A DNA stretch of 64,000 nucleotides from NCBI GenBank assembly GCA_937922805.1, contig CALAJV010000003.1, forward strand, positions 310,001 to 374,000, given 5' to 3'. The DNA is from an uncultured Acidimicrobiales bacterium. GTDB lineage: Bacteria; Actinomycetota; Acidimicrobiia; Acidimicrobiales; SZUA-35. Below are positions 42,953-50,887 of the stretch, one piece after another. Position 1 is the first letter of the stretch, and each line of letters begins with the position of its first letter. A program made the translations under genes and the position numbers. Below the pieces are notes generated by a model. The model made no database searches. It saw only the letters and a program-made list of their open reading frames with translations, and was not told the origin of the DNA.

Positions 42953-44518
42953 CTAGTGCATCTCGCAAGAGTTTTTGCCGTCCCAGCCCCAGCCGTCACC
43001 ATCGCTGTCAACACAGTTGGGGGTAGATCCGCCTCCCGGCATTAGGCAGCTCTTGTTGCCGTCCCAACCCCAGCCGTCACCATCGGTGTCAACACATGGG
43101 CTCGACCGAGGCGGGGCGACCGCAGTGTCGCCGCCCGAGTCACTGTCTCTACTCGTCGCAGTGCCAAAGTCGCCGCTGCTACCAAGGTTAACTGTTCCGC
43201 CATCACGGGTTCTAACCGTGTTGCCGTTCCGGTCGTTTACGACTTGTGCCTTGCCGTCATCGTCCTCATTGTCACTCTCGTCAAACGGGTCCATCTCAGC
43301 CGATGGTTCGCTAGTGTCGGTGACCACAGTTTCGCTCCAGGTCACCTGAGGTCCAGCGCCGATGAATGGACCGTCGGTTGGGTCCTTTGGGAAGCCGAAC
43401 GTATCGGTCGGATTACCATCAGCGTCGAGGCTGACTTGGACTCGCTGGTTGGTGGCATCAGCGAACGAAACACTCTCGGGTAGGCCGTCGTCGCCCACTA
43501 CTAGTTCTGACCGTCCAAGCATGGGGTCGTCGATCACGACGGTGCCCGGCCCAGCTTCTGCGGCTATTTCGACGAAGTCGCTCGGCCCACGGACTCGCGA
43601 ATCTTGTTCTGGGACCGCTGGGGGGTCAACTCGGTCATCGTCTTCGCCTATCGGCGTGGGTTCCCCGAGTTCGTACTGCTCTGCGAAAGACCTGTCATCA
43701 GCCGTGACTTCGGCATCATTGCCGTCATCGGTGACGTCGCCCGAACTTTGCTCCGAAGGCGGGATATCGATCGTTTCGGTAGCACCGGTGACTGTGTCTC
43801 GAAGGGTTATGGCCTCGGGATTTCCCGCCGTGTCATAGGTAACTTCAACCTCAGAGTGGTTTAACGGATCGGAGCTACTAGTAGTCCTACTTTTTAGGAC
43901 ACCGTTCTCGTAGACTTCTTCGAAGATAGGCTCCGGATCCCAGTTCGCTGGGACTTCAACCGATCCAGCCGGGAGCCCTGAAACGGTGTCATCACTGATT
44001 TGGGAAGGCTCTGTTGGTTCAGATTCGATGTTCCATCCACCGGTCGGATCAGCTCGGTAGGTTTCTTCGCCGGGGGTAGCCCAACCAGAATTGTCTTCGA
44101 CTGGACTGAAGTCGTTTAGGATTTCGGCAACTGCCGGAGATACCGAAGACGTTGGCGTCGATGTAGCACCTCGAGCAAGCCTGTTTCCGTTGCTGTCCGA
44201 ATCCTCTTGACGCTCCGGTTCTGGTTCTGGTTCTGGCTCTGGCTCTGGTTCTGGTTCTTTGGCTGTTCCGTCGCTATTGAACCCGTCTTCAAAGTCGCTG
44301 AGTTCGGCTGCTGCTGGTTCGACCAGCCCGATAGCCGACAGCGTGGCCAATGCCGCAGTCGCTACTAGCAACTTTTGTCCCCGCCGGACCCAAGGGCCTC
44401 GACTCATCTTGGCAACCTGAGTTCCGGCAGACGTGCCAATCGTCTCGAACGAAAGATCGTTTTCGAACGTCGACTCGCAACGCGAAAGTTCAGTGCCGCC
44501 ACAATTTGTCTTGCACAT
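42953..44518 (-). CDS. Exported acidic repeat protein with C-terminal Asp-Gly-Trp repeats
   Basis: The N-terminus has a Cys-containing tail (MCKTNCGG...RCE), then a signal helix with AxA site (KLLVATAALATLSAIGLVEPAAAEL, about 49-73). An (EP)n run follows near residue 90, then a long Asp/Ser-rich region with weak MORN-like motifs (VYENGVLKSRTT; VTYDTAGNPEAITLRD; VQVSLDADGNPTDTFGF). The end carries two copies of CVD[TS]DGDGWGWDG-[NK]-x-SC, a small Ca-loop/disulfide motif often attached to secreted carbohydrate-active proteins. AGGTGG 9 nt upstream supports ATG 44518, although ATG 44407 would give a conventional signal peptide. Enzymatic domain not recognised. Confidence 0.65.
   Translation of the reverse strand: MCKTNCGGTELSRCESTFENDLSFETIGTSAGTQVAKMSRGPWVRRGQKLLVATAALATLSAIGLVEPAAAELSDFEDGFNSDGTAKEPEPEPEPEPEPEPERQEDSDSNGNRLARGATSTPTSSVSPAVAEILNDFSPVEDNSGWATPGEETYRADPTGGWNIESEPTEPSQISDDTVSGLPAGSVEVPANWDPEPIFEEVYENGVLKSRTTSSSDPLNHSEVEVTYDTAGNPEAITLRDTVTGATETIDIPPSEQSSGDVTDDGNDAEVTADDRSFAEQYELGEPTPIGEDDDRVDPPAVPEQDSRVRGPSDFVEIAAEAGPGTVVIDDPMLGRSELVVGDDGLPESVSFADATNQRVQVSLDADGNPTDTFGFPKDPTDGPFIGAGPQVTWSETVVTDTSEPSAEMDPFDESDNEDDDGKAQVVNDRNGNTVRTRDGGTVNLGSSGDFGTATSRDSDSGGDTAVAPPRSSPCVDTDGDGWGWDGNKSCLMPGGGSTPNCVDSDGDGWGWDGKNSCEMH
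42957..43097 (-). repeat. Two copies of the DGDGWGWDG coding repeat
   Basis: The ends of the surface protein carry two near-identical DNA segments (cores GCCGTCACCATCG around 42988 and 43072), each encoding one Cys-flanked D-G-D-G-W-G-W-D-G unit, separated by a Gly-Ser linker. Confidence 0.8.
44213..44259 (-). repeat. Hexanucleotide microsatellite encoding (Glu-Pro)n
   Basis: About seven to eight units of GGTTCT/GGCTCT on the plus strand, read as GAACCA/GAGCCA-type codons for a Glu-Pro run. Such arrays change length readily and could vary the spacer of the surface protein between strains without a frameshift. Confidence 0.8.
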
Positions 44519-44629
44519 TATCTAAACCCACCTAGATAGAGATTTGTGATTTCCAGCGCCATCCTTGGCGCACTCTTACATCGTACCACTTTTGGCATTG
44601 CGTCGTCCAGATCCGTAATATTCGGCAAT

Positions 44630-44654
44630 ACATTTCCAGGTCATGTGGAAATGT
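44630..44654. promoter_or_regulatory. 25-bp dyad upstream of choline-sulfatase
   Basis: ACATTTCCA (44630-44638) and TGGAAATGT (44646-44654) are perfect inverted repeats with a 7-nt spacer, 84 bp before the sulfatase start and in the divergent gap with the surface-protein gene. Size and symmetry fit a dimeric repressor operator. No regulator gene is adjacent. Confidence 0.55.
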
Positions 44655-44738
44655 GGTGCTATCAGTGCCCTGTGGACCGAGCTCATCGTCGCCCCTGAAT
44701 AGTTGAAACGATCGTCCAATCAGCCGTAGGATTCGCCA

Positions 44739-46271
44739 ATGAAGGCTCCGAACGTTTTGTTTGTTATGGCCGATCAACTTGCCCCTCATTTCACTTCGAC
44801 GTACGGCCACCCAGTTGTCTCAACGCCAAACTTGGATGCTTTGGCCGAACGGGGCGTTCGTTTCGATGCCGCCTATTGCCATTCACCTCTTTGCGCTCCG
44901 GCCCGGTTCTCGATGATGGCCGGTCGGTCAGTTAGCTCGATCGGCGCGTGGGATAATGCGGCCGAGTTACCAGCGTCGGTGCCCACGATTGCCCACTTCC
45001 TTCAAATGGAGGGGTATCGTACGGTGCTATCAGGAAAGATGCACTTCGTCGGACCCGACCAGCTTCACGGATTTGAAGAACGGCTAACCACCGATATTTA
45101 TCCGGCTGATTTCGCCTGGACTCCAAACTGGAGTGGCGCCGGCGACCGGATCGATAAGTGGTATCACAATATGGATCCTCTGGCCGAGGCCGGCCAAGCT
45201 ATTACTACCCACCAAATCGACTATGACGAAGAGGTTGGCTACACCACCCGACGCAAACTCCTCGACTTAGCTCGAGACGACGACGACCGACCATTCTTCA
45301 TGGTCGCTTCATTCATTCACCCTCATGACCCATACGTCGCCCGCCCGGAGTGGTGGGATAGATACGGTCACGACGACATTGACCTCCCCGACCCTATTGA
45401 CCCGGAAGCTCTAGACGCCCATAGCAAGCGAATTCGGACCGGCATTGAGGCCGACACGGTCGGCTTTACTGAAGCCCAGACTCGAAAAGCCCGGCACGGG
45501 TATTACGCCAACACCAGCTACGTCGACCATTGGCTCGGGCAGCTGGTGGCAACATTGCGAGAGACGGGACAAGCCGATTCGACTGTCGTAGTGTTCACCA
45601 GCGACCATGGCGACATGCTCGGCGACCGAGGGCTTTGGTACAAGATGAGCTTTCACGAACGGTCTGCCCGAGTGCCGTTGGTTATGGCCGGGCCGGGCGT
45701 CGTTAACCGGACTGTTCCCCACGTTGCCTCTCATCTTGATTTGGCCCCAACGTTGCTCGACATCGCCACAGACGGTGCGGCGTGGAGCTACCCCGTTCCC
45801 GACCTTGAAGGCCGCAGTCTCTGGCCGCTCGCCACTGGAGGAAACGACGATGTCTCAGAGACAACCGGCGAATACACCGCCGAGATGACATCGCACCCTA
45901 TTTTTATGATTCGCCGAGGCGATCTGAAATACATCCACTGCCAAACCGATCCGCCACTGCTCTACGACGTGAGTGCCGACCCGCTAGAACGGACAAATCT
46001 TGCCGATGATCCTAGCTACGCAGACCAGGCCAAGGCTTTCGCAGACGAAGTAGCTAAGCGGTGGGATAGCGACGCAATCCGAGAGCGGGTTATGGCATCA
46101 CAACGCTCTCGGCACGCGATTTATCGGGCCACCGAGCAAACTGAAGGTGTCCGCTCTTGGGACCATCTCCCGGCCAACGACGTAGCCAACAATTACGTCC
46201 GCAACCATCAAGACGTAGTCGACGCGGCGTTGTCTAGTCGGCTCCACGTTCCGCCAGGGATGACGCGTTGA
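44739..46271 (+). CDS. betC: Choline-sulfatase (type I sulfatase)
   Basis: Hydrolyses choline-O-sulfate to choline and sulfate. The formylglycine signature is Cys52-Ala-Pro-Ala-Arg56 in HSPLCAPARFSMMAGR, metal ligands lie in NVLFVMADQLAPH and FTSDHGDMLGDRGLWYKM, and the choline-sulfatase-specific segments SVSSIGAWDNAAELPASVPT and a C-terminal tail with R-VMASQRSRHAIYRATEQTEGVRSWDHLP are present. No signal peptide, so a cytoplasmic enzyme needing FGE maturation. AGGA lies 7 nt before the ATG. A 25-bp dyad upstream may bind its regulator. Transport genes are not adjacent. Confidence 0.92.
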   Translation: MKAPNVLFVMADQLAPHFTSTYGHPVVSTPNLDALAERGVRFDAAYCHSPLCAPARFSMMAGRSVSSIGAWDNAAELPASVPTIAHFLQMEGYRTVLSGKMHFVGPDQLHGFEERLTTDIYPADFAWTPNWSGAGDRIDKWYHNMDPLAEAGQAITTHQIDYDEEVGYTTRRKLLDLARDDDDRPFFMVASFIHPHDPYVARPEWWDRYGHDDIDLPDPIDPEALDAHSKRIRTGIEADTVGFTEAQTRKARHGYYANTSYVDHWLGQLVATLRETGQADSTVVVFTSDHGDMLGDRGLWYKMSFHERSARVPLVMAGPGVVNRTVPHVASHLDLAPTLLDIATDGAAWSYPVPDLEGRSLWPLATGGNDDVSETTGEYTAEMTSHPIFMIRRGDLKYIHCQTDPPLLYDVSADPLERTNLADDPSYADQAKAFADEVAKRWDSDAIRERVMASQRSRHAIYRATEQTEGVRSWDHLPANDVANNYVRNHQDVVDAALSSRLHVPPGMTR

Positions 46272-46359
46272 GAGCAACAGCCCTTGATCGACTAACCCAG
46301 CTCTCTGCGCCATCGGGACAACCGATATGAATCCCGACGGCGCAAAAGCGGACCTGTGC

Positions 46360-46677
46360 TCAGCCCATATCAATCGTTTGAGAGATTTGTACCGAGTGAC
46401 CGTTTTTCAGAACTGGACACCCTTGAGCAATCGCAGTTGCGGCCGCCATATCGGCCACGCTGATAACTGTGTAGCCGGTCATTGACGCCGGCGGCGTAAC
46501 CGTCGAGCCGTCAGCGCCTATGGCACTTGTTTCACCAAACGGAGCTCCTCCGTCGACGAGGCTGTCACCCATAGATCCGTACCATGCACCCCATTCAGCC
46601 ATCTGTGCTTCCATGACCTCGGGATCATCTGGCATCGGTCCCATTTCTCCGTGAAAACTCAATACATAGTTAGGCAT
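46360..46677 (-). CDS. YCII-related domain protein
   Basis: A small (105 aa) alpha/beta ferredoxin-like protein: MPNYVLSFHGEMG, then MAEWGAWYGSMGDSLVDGGAPFGETSAIGADGS and TGYTVISVADMAAATAIAQGCPVLKNGHSVQISQTIDM, matching the actinobacterial DGPF/YCII group. These are often near ECF sigma factors or act as small enzymes, but function is unknown here. GAGGAG lies 8 nt upstream of the ATG. It stands between the sulfatase and the AhpD-like gene. Confidence 0.82.
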   Translation of the reverse strand: MPNYVLSFHGEMGPMPDDPEVMEAQMAEWGAWYGSMGDSLVDGGAPFGETSAIGADGSTVTPPASMTGYTVISVADMAAATAIAQGCPVLKNGHSVQISQTIDMG

Positions 46678-46815
46678 TGTTCAAACTCCTCAAGTAGTTC
46701 ATATAGGTTGTTAGTTAGCTGAGCTAGTTCTGCCCGCTACACCTGAACGACGAACGACTTCTACCGCAATCGACAATATTCTCCAAAAATTTTGGATAAT
46801 GGATTGCTGGGCCGA

Positions 46816-47421
46816 TCAAGCAAGTGCTCGGGCCTGTTCATAACGAGTTCGCAACTCGGTATTTTTGTTGATTGGATCGTGAGCTTCGTCCGGTTCAGTG
46901 TCTGCGTTGATCCCGCAAGAGTTGAGCCAAGCAAACATTGTGATGAGGTGAAGGATCCGTTGGTCGTTAGAGGTTTCTGCGGTCATCGAATCCATCATTT
47001 CGATGGTTCGGTTCACCCACTCGATTTCGTCTTCCATTTCTGCATCGACAAGACCGCCCGTGAATAGAGCTACCACTTGTTCAGCCGGTAACGCATTGGC
47101 ATCTCTCATTTGCTGTTCGCTGACCGGGAACACTCGATCGTTACTGTCGAAGTAGTGGAGATTGAACGCGTATCCGTGGCCATACGTGCAGTAAGCACAG
47201 CCGTTGGTAGCTGAAATGACGCTCGCCAAATAGTGGGTTCTAAGCGGTCCCCATACCTTGAGTATTTTCTCGTACTTAGGCATATTTCGAGCGAACCATG
47301 CCAATGATCGACCAGGCCCGTGTTGATCGACGATGTCAGGCATAAGGTTTGCCTTCAAATCCCACAACGTGTTACTAACTGACTCAAGAACTTTGGTAGC
47401 CGCCTTATCACCAATCGACAC
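46816..47421 (-). CDS. AhpD/carboxymuconolactone decarboxylase-like protein
   Basis: An all-helical 201-aa protein with the AhpD-like redox signature Cys-x-x-Cys-x-x-x-His (NGCAYCTYGHGYAFNLHYF), plus preceding GPGRSLAWFARNMPKYEKILKVWGPLRTHYLASVISA, typical of the CMD superfamily. It is probably a peroxidase or thiol reductase. The GTG at 47421 has GGGGGAG about 6 nt upstream and gives a natural start; the frame is open to TTG 47529 but would overlap the divergent gene's promoter. Redox partner not seen nearby. Confidence 0.8.
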   Translation of the reverse strand: MSIGDKAATKVLESVSNTLWDLKANLMPDIVDQHGPGRSLAWFARNMPKYEKILKVWGPLRTHYLASVISATNGCAYCTYGHGYAFNLHYFDSNDRVFPVSEQQMRDANALPAEQVVALFTGGLVDAEMEDEIEWVNRTIEMMDSMTAETSNDQRILHLITMFAWLNSCGINADTEPDEAHDPINKNTELRTRYEQARALA

Positions 47422-47557
47422 GTACACTCCCCCAATTTTCGAATATTCAGAAACCCTCGTTCTAGAATCTAGCCGAACGTGGCCGGCCACGCCCCTGGTG
47501 CTCACTTTGGTTGCTGTGGCACGCTCCAAACAACCGGAGAACGCGTACCATGTCGAT

Positions 47558-47935
47558 ATGCCTCGAGGGTCGAAGTATGAAGGACCAGTCGAGTCGCTAG
47601 ATCTTTACCGCTTTGCGGTCGAACAATCCTCGGCTGAGAAAGTAAAGGGAGCCAAGAACCCCTACACCTCTCGAAACGGACACATGTTCAGTTTCCTCGA
47701 CGCCGACGGAAGCGCAGCGCTTCGATTATCGACCGACCTTGAAACCGAATTCCGTTCCCAATTTGCTAGCGGACCGGTGGAACAATACGGCCGCACAATG
47801 CAAGGTTACTCAGCTGTCCCAGCTGATCTCCTTTCGAACTCTGCCGAGTTCGCGACTTGGGTAAGCCTATCTTGGGACTGGATTGGCTCTCTCAAACCCA
47901 AGTCCACCAAGGCCAAACCAAACAAGAAAACCTGA
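47558..47935 (+). CDS. TfoX N-terminal/MmcQ-like small protein
   Basis: About 125 aa: NPYTSRNGHMFSFLDADGSAALRLSTDLETEFRSQ, GPVEQYGRTMQGYSAVPADLLSNSAEFATWVSLSWDWIGSLKPK resemble the TfoX_N/YjbR-like fold found in small actinobacterial proteins, ending in a Lys-rich tail (KSTKAKPNKKT). The ATG at 47558 marks the family-like start; the open frame back to 47333 is antisense to the divergent AhpD-like gene and is not believed. Function unknown; DNA or protein binding is possible. Confidence 0.72.
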   Translation: MPRGSKYEGPVESLDLYRFAVEQSSAEKVKGAKNPYTSRNGHMFSFLDADGSAALRLSTDLETEFRSQFASGPVEQYGRTMQGYSAVPADLLSNSAEFATWVSLSWDWIGSLKPKSTKAKPNKKT

Positions 47936-47951
47936 ATCGGTATCTTCGCCC

Positions 47952-49535
47952 CTACTTCAAGCGGGCTAGATATTCATTGGTGGTGCCCCCCATGAGGTTA
48001 GACGACCACACGATTGTCTTCCCGTCGTTGCTGATCGTTGCTTTCGCTTCGGACGCATAGCTGTCGCCGCTTGTGTGGCTATGCCCCCAGCTCTGGACTT
48101 TCGTCTGGCCCGGCACGAGATCAACCGTGAACATCGACGCCATGCCTGAGGTGTCTTGTAGTGACACGAACAAGCGCCCTTGGACGTCGCGGGCTTGACC
48201 TGAGATGTGAGATGCCGCATTCGGGTATTTAACTCCGCTTTGAGTTGAAGCGTCGACCACATTCATCCGATGCAACACGTTAGATTTTAGGGTCGTATAC
48301 GAAATGTCGCCGTCGTAGAAGTGACCCTCTTGGGCGAAGACCTCATTACCGGCAACATCGAAAAGAACGTCCCCGTGGGCGTTGCCACTTGAGGTCGTGT
48401 TGAGTTTAGTCTTGTTAGTCAGATCGATGTTGTACCGGAAGACACCGTCTGAGTTTCCAATCAAAACATACGTACCAAGCGGACTGATGTCGGCCCAGTT
48501 GAAGCCTGAACCGGCCGACTCGACATTCATCTGGCCTACCGGTCGGCCCGCTGCGATGTCCACGATTGCTAGCTGTTGACTTCCACCGTCTTTCCAAACG
48601 ACCGGGATGTACCGGTCGTCCCAGCTCTGTTCACCCTCCCATTGGCCAATGGTGTATTCGCTACCGCTCGGCGCAGCCCAAATCTCTGTGATGCTATCGG
48701 TCGATGCGTTCCAGCGGGAAAGCTTGTTACCCACAAACCCGAAAAACTCATGCTTGGATTTCTGCGAGACCACATACTCATAACCAAAAGGAACCTTGGT
48801 GATCGGTTGAAAGGTCTTAAGCTCGTACAGAAAGTCTTGCAGAATGATGTATGTATTGAACGGATCGATAGCCGACCGCCTGGCGTAGTGGTGCCGAGTA
48901 CCGTCCTCACCGTTGCTAAATCGAGCGAACTCGATAGCTCCTCCCGTTCCCGGCATCGGTACGAACGATCCAATTCCTGACACCTCCGGAGTTGCCGGTT
49001 GCCGATCCGCCGGAAGAGCTATCGGCCCGCGGTTCGACAACTTGTTGATCGGTGGAGAAGTTGTCGTCGTAGGTTTAGTTGGGGCGGGAGTTGCTTTGGT
49101 AGCTGGTCTAGTTGGGGCCGGAGTCGCCTTGGTAGCTGGTTTAGTGGCAACTGGTTTGGCTGTCGCTGGTTTGGCCGATGTGGGCACCTTGGCAGTCGTC
49201 GCTGTTGGCGCAGCCGACGTCGGCGTTTCCTGTTGAGTCGAGCTGACGGCTGATGCCGCAGTCACTAAGGGCTGAGACCCAGCTTCACCGGGCCCTAGTG
49301 TTGTTTCAAAACTAGCTGGTGCATTGATCGAAGGTTCAACCACTACGACGTTTGATTCGTTTCCGGCTGGGCGGTCAATTGTTGTCTCTCGTACTGTTTG
49401 GCTCACGGAAGAACGATCGGGGTTTGTTTCAACTTCAGCGCTTTGCTCAGGCGATGACCCAGAACAGCTAGCGAGCAGAACCGTCGCTAAAACAACAACG
49501 ATGACAAGCCCCAATAGCGAACCGGTCCGATCCAT
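47952..49535 (-). CDS. Lipoprotein with Thr/Pro-rich stalk and predicted beta-propeller
   Basis: A lipoprotein signal peptide ends in the lipobox LLASC (VLATVLLASCSGSS), so ATG 49535 is the likely start; a frame to 49601 adds a tail that would bury the signal. After an Ala/Thr/Pro/Lys stalk (with 11-residue ATKATPAPT[RK]P repeats) comes a C-terminal domain with recurring strands (YIILQDFLYEL; FGFVGNKLSRWNA; QQLAIVDIAAGRPVGQM; TYVLIGNSDGVFRYNIDL; GRLFVSLQDTSG; DGKTIVWSSNLMGG) like a WD40/TolB-type propeller. Surface-exposed; ligand unknown. Confidence 0.7.
   Translation of the reverse strand: MDRTGSLLGLVIVVVLATVLLASCSGSSPEQSAEVETNPDRSSVSQTVRETTIDRPAGNESNVVVVEPSINAPASFETTLGPGEAGSQPLVTAASAVSSTQQETPTSAAPTATTAKVPTSAKPATAKPVATKPATKATPAPTRPATKATPAPTKPTTTTSPPINKLSNRGPIALPADRQPATPEVSGIGSFVPMPGTGGAIEFARFSNGEDGTRHHYARRSAIDPFNTYIILQDFLYELKTFQPITKVPFGYEYVVSQKSKHEFFGFVGNKLSRWNASTDSITEIWAAPSGSEYTIGQWEGEQSWDDRYIPVVWKDGGSQQLAIVDIAAGRPVGQMNVESAGSGFNWADISPLGTYVLIGNSDGVFRYNIDLTNKTKLNTTSSGNAHGDVLFDVAGNEVFAQEGHFYDGDISYTTLKSNVLHRMNVVDASTQSGVKYPNAASHISGQARDVQGRLFVSLQDTSGMASMFTVDLVPGQTKVQSWGHSHTSGDSYASEAKATISNDGKTIVWSSNLMGGTTNEYLARLK
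49070..49145 (-). repeat. Imperfect 33-bp tandem repeat encoding ATKATPAPT[RK]P
   Basis: Two adjacent units, with about three nucleotide differences, encode the 11-residue stalk repeat of the lipoprotein. Confidence 0.75.
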
Positions 49536-49757
49536 GTTTGCCCGTCCAGCAGCTTCATCGGCCGTTGAAGAAGCAACATTTTGGCTTCCGTAAAAGCTCA
49601 TCTTGGCCCACCAATCATTGCCGTCTGCCCGTGCTAGGGCTAAGCCCGAGTCTGCCCCACCGTATCCAGTCTACCGCTTCGAGTAACTACTGTCGAAGCT
49701 CGAAATCTGAGCAGCTAAGGCGAGTTCCCGTTGGTAGTAGCCGAACCGATATCAGCG

Positions 49758-50051
49758 CTACAGGTGCACCAGTTCAACCGTGATTGTTGCGGTTTCACCG
49801 ACTTGTAAGCTCTCAGCGGTCCGCACGGCCTTCTTCATCGGAAGCACATACGTTTGTAGTTCCTTGCTCGGAAACAACGAAGTATCCCACCGAGTTTCCC
49901 CAACAGTGACGTTGACCTTCACCGACCCAAACCCACCCGTCATTGGTTTGGCGTCTTCGATCTTGTCAGCATCTTCGATCGGTAAGGCAACAAACACCCA
50001 GGAGGCATTTGCTTCCCATGGGAACAGTTCGGCTTGGAACGTCAACTCCAT
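49758..50051 (-). CDS. DUF1905 family protein
   Basis: A 97-aa beta-barrel-type domain: MELTFQAELFPWEANASWVFVALP, GGFGSVKVNVTVGETRWDTSLFPSKELQTYVLPMKKAVRTAESLQVGETATITVEL match DUF1905 closely in order and length. Often fused to or near YdeI/OmdA-type domains, but here free-standing. It lies 41 bp downstream of the next minus-strand gene, so the two may be co-transcribed. Function unknown. Confidence 0.85.
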   Translation of the reverse strand: MELTFQAELFPWEANASWVFVALPIEDADKIEDAKPMTGGFGSVKVNVTVGETRWDTSLFPSKELQTYVLPMKKAVRTAESLQVGETATITVELVHL

Positions 50052-50092
50052 GGTCCGAATCTAACGACAAATTTCTGGCTTCGGCCGGCTAG

Positions 50093-50722
50093 CTACGGTG
50101 CTGAGACAGTTACGTTATCGTCAGGGTCGGTTATCAGATACACGTATCCAGGCACTTCAATGTCGCCCTCGGGACCGAGATCTTTGCGAAGTAGCTCCCA
50201 GTTGCCGCCGTCGAGTTCAAGCGTTGGACCGGGACCAACATCTGAAGTTGCCTCGGGGCTTTCATGAGTCCACCGGTGCTCCCGGTACCCAATCTTTTTG
50301 ACCCGAACCCGAGCAACCAACCATTGATCCGACTTCAAATAGATCCACCCTCGCTCCCGGAGCTCAACCGGCATCGAAGAAATCGGTAGCCAATCAGACT
50401 CGGGGCCTTGCACATAGTATTGCAAGCTGCTCGCTGGGACCTCGTAGGCCAGGTCTTTGTCGCCGAACAAATCTGGGGCGGCATCTAAATCAGATTTAGG
50501 TAACGCCGTTGACATTCGAGGTTTCGAAGATCGTGGGCCTGATCGCTTCTTCGCTCCAGAACCATTCGACGTCTTCTTGGCCGTCTTCGCCACCGGTTTC
50601 GACGCCGGTTCAGGTTTCGGCGGAACGGGCTGCTGCTCTAACGGGAGAAACATACATTCGTTACAGGTTGCCCACGGCTGGGGCATTCCGTGTTCACATA
50701 TGTAGTCAGCCTCAACCTTCAT
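50093..50722 (-). CDS. Hypothetical protein with N-terminal Cys/His cluster
   Basis: Not recognised. The N-terminus has ICEHGMPQPWATCNECM, a Cys-x-His...Cys-x-x-Cys cluster that could bind zinc, then a Pro/Lys/Ala-rich basic linker (about 30-70) and a folded C-terminal part (ASSLQYYVQGPESDWLPISSMPVELRERGWIYLKSDQWLVARVRVKKIGYREHRW). The ribosome site GGAG, 9 nt before the ATG, is supplied by the third, partial copy of a 27-bp tandem repeat. Possible nucleic-acid-associated protein, by composition only. Confidence 0.6.
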   Translation of the reverse strand: MKVEADYICEHGMPQPWATCNECMFLPLEQQPVPPKPEPASKPVAKTAKKTSNGSGAKKRSGPRSSKPRMSTALPKSDLDAAPDLFGDKDLAYEVPASSLQYYVQGPESDWLPISSMPVELRERGWIYLKSDQWLVARVRVKKIGYREHRWTHESPEATSDVGPGPTLELDGGNWELLRKDLGPEGDIEVPGYVYLITDPDDNVTVSAP

Positions 50723-50727
50723 CTCGT

Positions 50728-50790
50728 CAAGCTCCGTGCATCGTCGTTCGATTGCAAGCTCCGTGCATCGTCGTTCGATTGCAAGCTCCG
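50728..50790. repeat. 27-bp tandem repeat, two full copies plus 9 bp
   Basis: Copies at 50728-50754 and 50755-50781 are identical, followed by a 9-bp partial copy. The unit begins CAAGCTCCGTGCATCG. On the minus strand each unit carries a GGAGCTTG string, the Shine-Dalgarno of the adjacent gene, so the array multiplies that element in the 5' leader. Confidence 0.9.
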
Positions 50791-50887
50791 CACTCTAGTT
50801 TGTCTCGAAGCCAACCAAATCATCGTCGTCATAGGATACCAGTGCCCTTCCAGCTACGGCTCGACGTCAACGGCTTGCACTTAGGAT

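Noticed and set aside
47333..47557. N-terminal extension of the TfoX-like gene
   Set aside because: Overlaps the divergent AhpD-like coding region; family-like sequence begins at ATG 47558.
50728..50790. Possible CRISPR
   Set aside because: Units are directly abutting without spacers, only two full copies, no cas genes.
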